A DNA stretch of 64,000 nt from Actinomarina sp002308095. Lineage in GTDB: Bacteria > Actinomycetota > Acidimicrobiia > Actinomarinales > Actinomarinaceae. This document shows, piece by piece, positions 45,693 through 53,313 of the stretch (position 1 is its first letter; each line of letters opens with the position of its first letter). The stretch is taken from contig JBJKUL010000001.1 of assembly GCA_045563135.1 (NCBI GenBank), positions 936,961-1,000,960 on the forward strand, given 5' to 3'. The notes under the pieces are model-generated. The model saw only the letters and a program-made list of their open reading frames with translations, had not been told where the DNA came from and did no database searches. Made by a program: the position numbers and the translations under genes.

Positions 45693-47109
45693 CTGGCCCC
45701 ATTCCTCTTAAGTAGTCTATCACTAATGCAATGTCAGATTCTGGTAATACTGCTCCGAATCCAGGCATTTTTCCTCCACCAACACCATTTACACCGTAAC
45801 CTTTTCCATTTACGGAACCATTAATAATAAAATCTATCATGTCATCTCTGGATTTGAATTGTATATTTGCTCTTCCGTTCCTGAGTGCTGGGCCTAAACC
45901 ACCAGAAGCAATTTTTTTAGTATAAGCAACCCCGGCAGAATAGCCTGCTGTATGACACCTTGCACAGTAAGCATTGAATAGTCCTACGGCTCTTTTTGCT
46001 GCATCTAAGTCTCCACCAAATGTTGAATCAGCAATTTCTTCATAAGATACCTGCCATAGTTGTTGCTCTAATGCGGTTTCTAAGAATGCTAATCCCTGAA
46101 GACCCTCGTTTAAAAACTTCTCTTGTCCATCCACAAGTATTCCTGTATTTATTAATTGAGAATTAAGTTGTGACAAATATCCTCTAGCAACAGAAGCATC
46201 TTTTCGTGATGGTGTTGACTCTTCCTCTTCAGGATTTAGGTTAAGTACTGATAAACCAACTACATCTGCAATTGTTGCGCTGTACTCAGATAGCTCTATT
46301 TCAACAGAGTCGTAAAGGCCATCTTCATCAGAATCAATACCGCTCTCTTTTTCTAATAAAGCTGTAATCTTTTCAACAGCTTCTTCTAGGACAGGAAGTT
46401 TTGCTGGCCCAGCTTTGATTTCTTCAATTAAAAGTTTTTGATTAACAATTTCATTTTCTACTTGAAGTGCTGAATTTTCAATTCTTAGAAGTGCTGAATT
46501 AATACTTGATTCTATTGTTTCAAGCTCAACGGACTGATCAATTTGAAATGAGTGCAAATAATCAATAAGGTCATTTAACTGACCATCGTTCATTGGGCCA
46601 CCGCCTTCAAGTCCCCATGCAGGCATTGGTGAGTTTGCTCTTCCGTAGATGAGCCAGTATTTGACTTCTTCATCATCATATCGATAGAAAACATTATTAA
46701 TTGCAGGTGCAGCCCAGGTAACTTTTACCCCGCTTCGTTTTTCAACATAAGAGGCAGCTCCACCACTGCCATCTACACCATGACAATTTCCACAACCAAA
46801 CTCTTCATAAAGATGATGACCTCTTTCAACAGAGACATCTTCAAATTCTTCGGCAAAACCCTCTTGACGACTATCTTCGCCCAAGTAGTAAAGAGGAATC
46901 ATAATGGTAAGGACTGAAGCTATGAGAACTGCCCAAGAAAGAGATTTATCAAGATGCTTGGTCTCTAACTCATCATCAGATTTGTATTTGGTAAGATTTG
47001 GTGGCATTTCTTCTTTTTTACCAGATCCCCTAAATCCTACTGCTGCAAAATATGCAAGCGCACCAACGATTGCTAGTGATAATAAGGTAATAAAAATTGA
47101 ACTATTCAT
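45685..47109 (-). CDS. Membrane-bound diheme cytochrome c of the bc complex
   Basis: 474 residues. An N-terminal helix and a second one (~58-76) precede heme site CGNCH (106-110) with PMPAW downstream as Met ligand region; a long acidic coiled segment contains an EF-hand/TSP3-like calcium loop DSDEDGLYDSVE (259-270); the second heme site is CARCH (382-386) with MPGFG. It takes electrons from the Rieske centre, like QcrC. The ~270-residue spacer between hemes is unusual. It overlaps rieske by one base. Confidence 0.85.
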   Translation of the reverse strand: MNSSIFITLLSLAIVGALAYFAAVGFRGSGKKEEMPPNLTKYKSDDELETKHLDKSLSWAVLIASVLTIMIPLYYLGEDSRQEGFAEEFEDVSVERGHHLYEEFGCGNCHGVDGSGGAASYVEKRSGVKVTWAAPAINNVFYRYDDEEVKYWLIYGRANSPMPAWGLEGGGPMNDGQLNDLIDYLHSFQIDQSVELETIESSINSALLRIENSALQVENEIVNQKLLIEEIKAGPAKLPVLEEAVEKITALLEKESGIDSDEDGLYDSVEIELSEYSATIADVVGLSVLNLNPEEEESTPSRKDASVARGYLSQLNSQLINTGILVDGQEKFLNEGLQGLAFLETALEQQLWQVSYEEIADSTFGGDLDAAKRAVGLFNAYCARCHTAGYSAGVAYTKKIASGGLGPALRNGRANIQFKSRDDMIDFIINGSVNGKGYGVNGVGGGKMPGFGAVLPESDIALVIDYLRGMGPDA

Positions 47110-48020
47110 TATGATTCTTCAGTAGGTGCTAACGCAATACATGAAAGTCCCTGTGGGTATTTCACTGAAAGCCCAGGAGCTCTGGGTGATTCGATAATTG
47201 TTCCAGTGTCAATAATGAGTTTCCCAGATGATGAAACATTTACAACAAACCTGTCTAAGTTTCTAGGTGCTGGTCCTGCATAATATTCGCCGACCATGTT
47301 ATATTTTGATCCATGACATGGACACTCGAAACCCTGTGAAGAGTTACACCATGGAACCCTACACCCTAAGTGAACACATCTCTGATAAACAGCTACAAGA
47401 CCTTCAGCAATAGTTGAACCATCTGTAAATTGAGAGGCTCCAGCTGATGTCTCACTAAATGGGAGTACATAAGCCCTAGCTTCTGGAATAAATGCTGGTA
47501 TGACTGATCCATCTGCCTGTATGATTTGGTTTTTTAAATCTTCAATTTTTCCAGCATCAACTTTAGAACCAAAACCACCAGAGACTTTTGGCCATAAAAA
47601 ACCTAGCCACGCAAGAGCTTGGATACCCATAAAAGCTCCAAATGTACCACCAAGTGCTTTGCCTAAAAATTGTTTTCTTGTGATATATCTTTCTTCTTCA
47701 GAGATTTCCTCATATACAACTTTTTCTTCAATTTTTATGGAGCCATCAGACTCTTCAACTGCCTCATCTGATTCTTCAACATCTGTCACTTCAGTAACAT
47801 TTGCCTCTTCAACAGATTTTGGTTTTCGAGGTGCGAAAAAACTTGTTTTCTCTTTTGATTTTTCTGCCTTAACAGCTCTCTTGTCTAGGTTTTTCTTCCA
47901 ATCAATATTTCCTGGTCCTCTACCCGTAACAATTGCGACTATTCCTACAACACCAAGTACACCTATTGCTCCAATAGCAATAAAAGATAATTCAACAATG
48001 CTCATTCGAAATATATCCAA
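47109..48020 (-). CDS. Rieske iron-sulfur protein of the bc complex
   Basis: 303 residues. One N-terminal helix (~8-32), a charged acidic linker, a second membrane segment (~117-143, with RKQFLGKALGG resembling a Tat-type start), then the Rieske domain. Cluster ligands are Cys215/His217 and Cys233/His236, with Cys220-Cys235 forming the usual disulfide (CVHLGC, CPCHGS). Transfers electrons from quinol to cytochrome c. The two-segment N-terminus with acidic linker is longer than in most Rieske proteins and resembles actinobacterial QcrA. Confidence 0.93.
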   Translation of the reverse strand: MDIFRMSIVELSFIAIGAIGVLGVVGIVAIVTGRGPGNIDWKKNLDKRAVKAEKSKEKTSFFAPRKPKSVEEANVTEVTDVEESDEAVEESDGSIKIEEKVVYEEISEEERYITRKQFLGKALGGTFGAFMGIQALAWLGFLWPKVSGGFGSKVDAGKIEDLKNQIIQADGSVIPAFIPEARAYVLPFSETSAGASQFTDGSTIAEGLVAVYQRCVHLGCRVPWCNSSQGFECPCHGSKYNMVGEYYAGPAPRNLDRFVVNVSSSGKLIIDTGTIIESPRAPGLSVKYPQGLSCIALAPTEES

Positions 48021-48904
48021 TCTAACAAGTCATCAAACCATATTCCATCAATCCATGGATATGTCCAGTTCCAACCTGGTCCTCTAAACAACACACCAAT
48101 GATGGTAAGTGTCCCTGCTCCCGCTAAGAAAAAGGTAAACATCATAATTGCATATTTTCTTTTTGAAGGATGATTTTCAGGGTTTCTATCTATATATGGA
48201 ATAGCAGCAAAACCTATTAGTCCAATTACAAGAGGAATCATAACACCTGCAATTTGAGGATCCCAATACGAGAGTGCCTCTTGAAGACCTAAGAAGTACC
48301 ATGGTGCTTTTGCTGGGTTTGGAGTGATGTTTGGGTTAGCTTCTTCGAGGAGTGGTGCGTTGAGTATTGCACTGAGTAAGATTAAAAAAGCCATCATCGC
48401 CATTAAGGATATGAATTCTGGAAGCATGAGATGTGGCCAAGTGTTCACTTTATCTACTGGCTCACCAGATGCTTTTTGAATTGGTTTTGCCTTAACAACG
48501 GTTAATAATCTCTGTGTTACTTTTACTTCAGGAGCGAAATCAACTTCTTCTGGAGTATCCGTTTTCGCCTCAGCTGGTGCTTTGGCAGGTGCAGGGGTTT
48601 CAGCTTTAGCAGGTGCTGGTGCTTCTTCCTTTGCAGGTGCAGGGGTTTCAGCTTTAGCAGGTGCTGGTGCTTCTTCCTTTGCAGGTGCAGGGGTTTCCTC
48701 TGCAGCAGGTGTTTCTACTGGTGCAGGTGCTTCCGCTTCTACAGGCTCGGGTATTGCAATTTCAACTACTTCTGGTTCTTCAGCAACAACAGTTGGATTT
48801 GATTCACCTTTCATCTCTGCAAGAGCTTGTTCAACACTTATACCTAAAGCTTTAGCTCTAGCTTCTGCAGATCTTAAAAGTAAGTGTTCAGGAATATCAA
48901 CCAT
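48002..48904 (-). CDS. Cytochrome b subunit IV with N-terminal RSAEARA domain and Ala/Pro linker
   Basis: 300 residues. Residues 1-~33 form a small helical domain (IPEHLLLRSAEARAKALG) shared with two cytochromes encoded at 52284 and 53306. Residues ~55-115 are an Ala/Pro/Glu linker built on exact 48-bp repeats. The membrane part (~155-300) is a PetD-like cytochrome b C-terminus; the Qo-loop region reads AKAPWYFLGLQE, an APWY form instead of PEWY. With the b6-type gene upstream it makes the quinol-oxidising core. Overlaps rieske by 19 nt. Confidence 0.85.
   Translation of the reverse strand: MVDIPEHLLLRSAEARAKALGISVEQALAEMKGESNPTVVAEEPEVVEIAIPEPVEAEAPAPVETPAAEETPAPAKEEAPAPAKAETPAPAKEEAPAPAKAETPAPAKAPAEAKTDTPEEVDFAPEVKVTQRLLTVVKAKPIQKASGEPVDKVNTWPHLMLPEFISLMAMMAFLILLSAILNAPLLEEANPNITPNPAKAPWYFLGLQEALSYWDPQIAGVMIPLVIGLIGFAAIPYIDRNPENHPSKRKYAIMMFTFFLAGAGTLTIIGVLFRGPGWNWTYPWIDGIWFDDLLDWIYFE
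48585..48696 (-). repeat. 48-bp tandem repeats in the subunit IV linker
   Basis: Two identical 48-bp units (48585-48632, 48633-48680) and a 16-nt third start. Each encodes 16 residues rich in Ala, Pro, Lys and Glu. Whole-unit slippage keeps the frame and alters linker length. Confidence 0.9.
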
Positions 48905-48917
48905 AAATTATCTTTCT

Positions 48918-49691
48918 CTAGAGAGGTCCAGAGATACCTCCGTCCTTTCTAACTCTCCAAAAGTGTATTGCCATGAAGATGACAATAATGAATGGGAAGA
49001 AGAGTACGTGTAAAACATAAAATCTAAGTAGTGTTGCTGTAGTAGCTTCTAGACCAGCAAATAACCCAAACTTAATTTGGGCACCGAACACCGGCGTGTA
49101 ACTTGCCATATTTCCACCCACTGTTACAGCCCATATAGCTAGCTGATCCCAAGGAAGTAAGTAACCAGTAAAAGATAGGAATAGAGTTAGGAACAATAAT
49201 ATTACACCAATTACCCAGTTGAATTCTCTAGGAGCTTTGTAGGCGCCATGGTAAAAAACTCTAGACATATGCAAGAATACGACCAACACCATAAGATGTG
49301 CTCCCCATCTATGCATGTTTCTAACTAACGAACCAAATGCAACACTCGTCTGTAGTGCCTGAATATCTGCATAAGCCATTTCTGTTGGTCGGAAATAAAA
49401 CATTAACCATATACCTGTAATGGTCAACACAATGAATAAGAAGAAGCTCATTCCTCCTAGGCAAAGCGTGTATGACAAACGCACTCCGTGTCTTTTCACT
49501 TTCACTGGGTGTAAGTGATAAAGAACATTGTTCATTACTACATATGATCTGTTTCTTGGGCTGTCAGAATATCCTTTTCTAAAAGGTGAACCTGGACGAA
49601 AAATACTTGATGCAAACTTGCTTCCTCGAAGCGAGTCTCCAGAACCTGCTGCTCCTTGTTTAAATCTTTCTCTAAGAGTTAATTTTGCCAT
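48918..49691 (-). CDS. Cytochrome b6-type subunit
   Basis: 257 residues. A soluble N-terminus with several Arg/Ser leads into four helices. Heme b ligands are visible as paired His in NMHRWGAHLMVLVVFLHMSR and LHVLFFPFIIVIFMAIHFWR. FTGYLLPWDQLAIWAVT is the conserved Qo-side loop. It is the N-terminal half of a split cytochrome b, with subunit IV 13 nt downstream. Confidence 0.93.
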   Translation of the reverse strand: MAKLTLRERFKQGAAGSGDSLRGSKFASSIFRPGSPFRKGYSDSPRNRSYVVMNNVLYHLHPVKVKRHGVRLSYTLCLGGMSFFLFIVLTITGIWLMFYFRPTEMAYADIQALQTSVAFGSLVRNMHRWGAHLMVLVVFLHMSRVFYHGAYKAPREFNWVIGVILLFLTLFLSFTGYLLPWDQLAIWAVTVGGNMASYTPVFGAQIKFGLFAGLEATTATLLRFYVLHVLFFPFIIVIFMAIHFWRVRKDGGISGPL

Positions 49692-49700
49692 TATATTATT

Positions 49701-50150
49701 TTATAACCTTCCATATATATACCCATGTCTATCACTTCTTTCACCTGAGTCTTCATCCCAAGGAGCTGAATAGACACCATTTTGTACAGCTGCATCTGCT
49801 AAAGATCCTGCAAACTTTCCTAATGAAATTACCCCTGTTGGACATCGGTCAACACAAAGTGCACACCTTGTACAAGCTTCTTCATCTACGACAAAAAATC
49901 CGGGCGCATCTTCAGCATTTGGAGCTTCAACGTTTACTGAATCATCGATGGCATCTACAGATAAATAATGTATACATTTCCATGGGCATATGTCTACACA
50001 CCCTTCGCATAAGATGCACTCTGCTTCATCAATATGAAGAAATTGTTTAGGACGAACTCTCGAAGCAACTTTTTGAGCGTCGACCATTGCAAGATTATAT
50101 TTTTTCTCAAATTCTGGCATTTCTATGAGTACTTCGGATTTTTTAGCCAT
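49701..50150 (-). CDS. 2[4Fe-4S] ferredoxin in the bc operon
   Basis: 149 residues from ATG 50150, which overlaps the upstream stop by 8 nt with GGTGA in front. Two Cys sets, CILCEGCVDICPWKC and CTRCALCVDRCPTGV, would bind two [4Fe-4S] clusters. It may bring electrons to, or take them from, the bc complex. A ferredoxin subunit is not part of textbook bc complexes. Translational coupling on the upstream side and a 9-nt gap to cytochrome b support a common function. Confidence 0.85.
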   Translation of the reverse strand: MAKKSEVLIEMPEFEKKYNLAMVDAQKVASRVRPKQFLHIDEAECILCEGCVDICPWKCIHYLSVDAIDDSVNVEAPNAEDAPGFFVVDEEACTRCALCVDRCPTGVISLGKFAGSLADAAVQNGVYSAPWDEDSGERSDRHGYIYGRL

Positions 50151-50736
50151 TTTCACCAGTCTTAACAACTTTTTTACCGTAGTCAGAGATCTTAACTTTG
50201 CCTTTTTCTTTCATATTGTTTATATCTTGGATAAAATATCCAATTACAAAAACTGCGATTAAAGCTCCCTGTGAAATACCTAGCTGGATGATGTCTTTTA
50301 GTGCACCAAAACTAAGTGAGACTTCATTTCCAAGAAAGAGCATTGGCGGAAATTTTATAAACTCTCGTTGGTTAGTCCACTCTAAAGGACCCTGAGCTAA
50401 GTTGAGCCACTCAGAAGGCAACACACCAAAAATTAATGTAAGTTGGACCCAGCTTAAAAAAGAAAAGTATGCGGCTTTACTCCAAGTAAGAGGTTTGTCA
50501 CTCCACGCCATGAGTACTAAGCCAATGAGGATTAGCTGACTGCCACTAAATGCTACGAACTGACCAAGGGTTTGTGGAAGCCAACCTCTTGGAATCCAAT
50601 TGAAGTAATCTACAATTTCACCTTTTGGAAAACCTGCATAGTGAGCGACAATGACTCCCCCTGCCAAACTACCTATGCCAGCGAAAAAAGTTGGCAGACC
50701 GATTTTAACTCGGTTCCTATATACAAAATTGATCAA
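50143..50736 (-). CDS. Membrane protein heading the bc operon
   Basis: 197 residues with about four helices (SLAGGVIVAHYAGFPKG, IPRGWLPQTLGQFV). The C-terminus (KGKVKISDYGKKVV) is basic and cytoplasm-like. No heme or cluster motif. First gene of the operon; the overlap with the ferredoxin start suggests it anchors that protein. No family recognised. Confidence 0.65.
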   Translation of the reverse strand: MINFVYRNRVKIGLPTFFAGIGSLAGGVIVAHYAGFPKGEIVDYFNWIPRGWLPQTLGQFVAFSGSQLILIGLVLMAWSDKPLTWSKAAYFSFLSWVQLTLIFGVLPSEWLNLAQGPLEWTNQREFIKFPPMLFLGNEVSLSFGALKDIIQLGISQGALIAVFVIGYFIQDINNMKEKGKVKISDYGKKVVKTGENG

Positions 50737-50887
50737 AGCGTTCCTTAATGTTTACATTCCATTTTATCGTAAAACCATTCAATATTATAAATTGAATGAA
50801 TAAGTTTTTTCAATAATTTATTATCTTTTTCAGTGTATTTCTATTGTTTGCGACTAAAGTCAATTTGAGTAATTATTATAGAAATTG

Positions 50888-52291
50888 ATGAAAATAAAAT
50901 TAATTCCAAGTAACGAACAAGACTTATCAAGGGTATTTATTTTCCTGTTGCCTTTGGTTGTTTTGTTATCGGCATTAGTAAATTTTTTAAGAGATGCCTT
51001 CATGTCTTTCTCAAACATACTTCCTGGAAACCAGATTTTAAATTATGGATTCCTTGATAAAGTCTCTAACCAAGTAAGTTTCAACTTTTTATTTTCATTT
51101 ATCTTGGTGCTCACAGTAGTTTATTTGCTTTCAAAATCTCTTGGTCGGTCTATCATCATCTTTCCTATATTTTTCTTAACTGGTTTAGGTTTAATTGGAA
51201 TTGAGTTTGTAGATGTTGTGATAGGTTTCATTATGCCTGAACAACTCCAGCCTCTAGGAAATACTTCAATACTCTTACTTTTGAAAATACTTTTAGTTGC
51301 GGCTTTTTTGGGGTTAATATTTTTAAACCTTCTAGCAAAAAAAGAGCCTTCTATTTTCCTAAGTAGTCAATTCCTAATTGGTGCCGTAATGTTTTATTTA
51401 ATATCTCTACTCATTTTTAGAAATGATTATGCGGTTATGTCAGATAACTTTTTTATAAATTCTATGTATCTCTCAACCCATATATATGTAGGGTGTTCAT
51501 TTGTATTTTTAGCTATTTTATATTTTTTAATAACCAAAGGACTACAAGCAACATTATTCAGCAAGACCTTAGGAACAATTAGCTTTTGGGGATATTTGTT
51601 CTTACTGCCCTGGACAGGTTTTAAATATTTTTACGGAACAACTCTTCCAGACTGGATAGAAAATGTTTCTATCTATCTCTCTATAAGTCTACTTATTCCC
51701 CTTCTTGCATTAATAGTGAATTACTCAAAAACAGTTGCTACAAAAGAAAACAATGAACCAATTTTTTCTGTACTTATTAGTTTTGCATTTGTGGTTTTTG
51801 GGATTACTAATGTCCTTCAAATTGTTAGTTCAGTTTCAAATGTAACCCCAATAGTCAGTCTTACTAATTTTGAATACAGTATTCGTTACGGATATATGTA
51901 TAGCCTCATTCTTATCATGATCCCATTTGTGTACTACCTAGTGCCAAAAATATATGGTCGTGAATTAGTTTATGGAAAACTAGAGGCATTTAATGCTTAC
52001 TTATTGGGAGTATGTGTAGTAATAAGTCTTTCGTTGAATGCACTTATTGGTATTAATTCCGGTTTCGCGTGGAATGCTGGTGCAAATGCAGGCAATCCAA
52101 CAATTTATGGTGAAGGATTCTTAATAACTTGGTCTCTTATCTCAGCCCCATATACTTTCAATTTATTCCTTTCTTTATTATTTTTACTTGGTGCATTTCT
52201 CTTTACTCTTACAGTATTAAAAGCAATTATTGGTGGTGCAGTGACAGAGTCTGAAACTGTTTTTGAAATACCTGGAGATTATGATGAGTGA
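50888..52291 (+). CDS. Degenerate CcoN-like (heme-copper oxidase subunit I) membrane protein
   Basis: 467 residues from ATG 50888, near a TATTAT box. About twelve helices. Local similarity to cbb3 subunit I: STHIYVGCSF (His198, cf. GHNAVGFF), PWTGFKYFYGTTLPDW (241-256, cf. WAGPHHLHYTALPDW) and RYGYMYS...YYLVPKIYGREL (cf. GHVHSG...YYLVPRLWGREL). The CuB and heme His positions of the last two motifs are Phe/Lys/Tyr here, so it probably lacks CuB and the active-site heme. It overlaps the CcoO-like gene by 8 nt. Confidence 0.65.
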   Translation: MKIKLIPSNEQDLSRVFIFLLPLVVLLSALVNFLRDAFMSFSNILPGNQILNYGFLDKVSNQVSFNFLFSFILVLTVVYLLSKSLGRSIIIFPIFFLTGLGLIGIEFVDVVIGFIMPEQLQPLGNTSILLLLKILLVAAFLGLIFLNLLAKKEPSIFLSSQFLIGAVMFYLISLLIFRNDYAVMSDNFFINSMYLSTHIYVGCSFVFLAILYFLITKGLQATLFSKTLGTISFWGYLFLLPWTGFKYFYGTTLPDWIENVSIYLSISLLIPLLALIVNYSKTVATKENNEPIFSVLISFAFVVFGITNVLQIVSSVSNVTPIVSLTNFEYSIRYGYMYSLILIMIPFVYYLVPKIYGRELVYGKLEAFNAYLLGVCVVISLSLNALIGINSGFAWNAGANAGNPTIYGEGFLITWSLISAPYTFNLFLSLLFLLGAFLFTLTVLKAIIGGAVTESETVFEIPGDYDE

Positions 52292-53084
52292 ACTACTAGC
52301 TAAAGTAGCAGAGATACTTGGTGCTCCAGAAAGTCTTGTTCAGAGATCTGCTGAAGCAAGAGCAGAGGCATCGGGAAATACTGTTGATGAGGTCTTACAA
52401 TCATGGGCCGGTGGAGAAAGTATTGCATCGTCAGCACCTCCAGCAGCAGAAGCTCCGGTTGAAGAAGTAAAAGAAGAAGCACCTCCAGCAGCAGAAGCTC
52501 CAGTTGAAGAAGCTCCGGTTGAAGAAGTAAAAGAAGTTGCAGATGAAACTGTTCATGAAGTAGTTGAACAAGTAATAGAGGAAGAGACTGTTGAGTTAAA
52601 AAAAGAAAGCTCTCTAGCTTTCATTATGGGTGTAGCTACTGTTGCTATATTTACTTATTTCTTTGCTTTTTCTATACCTAAGAATCAAAGTGCAGATTTG
52701 GTAGCTGAATCACTTAACAACGAGATCATTGTTAGTCAGGAAGTTCTTAAAGGTGCAGAAGTTTACAATCAATTAAATTGTCAATCTTGTCATACGCAGA
52801 ATGTAAGACTTTTAATACCTGACTCACAAAACGGTAAAGTTCTAAAGAACAAATTTGCCAATGAAATAATTATTAAAAATACAGGGCTTCTTAGGTTGGG
52901 TCCTGATTTATCAACTTCAGCAACAAGAGAGCCGACAAATAATAGCAAATGGCTAGCTAGGTACCTAACAGACTCTGCATCCGTTAGAGATGAAATTCCT
53001 CATCCTAACTATGATTTCTTGAGCGCCACAGATTTGGATTATTTACTAACTTACTTATTATCTTTAGGAGAGGTAAATGAATAA
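52284..53084 (+). CDS. CcoO-like monoheme cytochrome c with N-terminal RSAEARA domain
   Basis: 266 residues from ATG 52284 (the paralogue at 53306 starts at the same residue). Order: helical domain 1-~44 with RSAEARA (21-27); Ala/Pro/Glu linker ~50-105; one membrane helix ~112-131; cytochrome c domain with CQSCH (166-170), RLGPDLS and HPNYDFLSATDLDYLL. NCQSCHTQNVR and GPDL match CcoO; the usual Met ligand (MPxY) reads IPHPNY, so the sixth ligand is unclear. Overlaps its neighbours by 8 nt each. Confidence 0.75.
   Translation: MSELLAKVAEILGAPESLVQRSAEARAEASGNTVDEVLQSWAGGESIASSAPPAAEAPVEEVKEEAPPAAEAPVEEAPVEEVKEVADETVHEVVEQVIEEETVELKKESSLAFIMGVATVAIFTYFFAFSIPKNQSADLVAESLNNEIIVSQEVLKGAEVYNQLNCQSCHTQNVRLLIPDSQNGKVLKNKFANEIIIKNTGLLRLGPDLSTSATREPTNNSKWLARYLTDSASVRDEIPHPNYDFLSATDLDYLLTYLLSLGEVNE
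52285..52512 (+). repeat. 228-bp direct repeat, copy 1
   Basis: Identical to 53307-53534 except at position 52457 (G here, A at 53479), an offset of 1022 bp. It encodes the RSAEARA domain plus the first linker units. Third-codon positions are conserved too, pointing to recent duplication or gene conversion. Confidence 0.95.
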
Positions 53085-53313
53085 TCAGCAAGAAACTAAC
53101 GACTGGGATATTACAAGATGTTCAAAACCATTTTGTTGCCAAGAAGATGCTGAAGAATATATGACAGCAAGAAACTTTGATGGCATGGTTTTGAAACTTA
53201 AAGATGGAACTATTCAAGCCGTTTGTCCTACCTATCCTGATGGTTTTTATAGTGGAGCTAAAACTCTCTCAACAATAGAAAATAAAGAAAGCTGTTGTGA
53301 TATAAGTGAGTGA
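53077..53313 (+). CDS. 78-residue Cys-rich protein between two cytochromes
   Basis: Six Cys in three groups: Cys15/Cys20/Cys21 (CSKPFCC), Cys50 (AVCPTYPDG), Cys73/Cys74 (SCCD). No signal peptide or helix for the membrane. It may bind a metal or act in thiol/heme or copper chemistry for the complex. No family recognised. Overlaps both neighbours by 8 nt (53077-53084, 53306-53313). Confidence 0.6.
   Translation: MNNQQETNDWDITRCSKPFCCQEDAEEYMTARNFDGMVLKLKDGTIQAVCPTYPDGFYSGAKTLSTIENKESCCDISE

Noticed and set aside
48582..49013. Plus-strand Ala/Gly-rich open frame antisense to subunit IV
   Set aside because: It is the mirror of the Ala/Pro repeat linker; low complexity and no start context. A real gene lies on the other strand.
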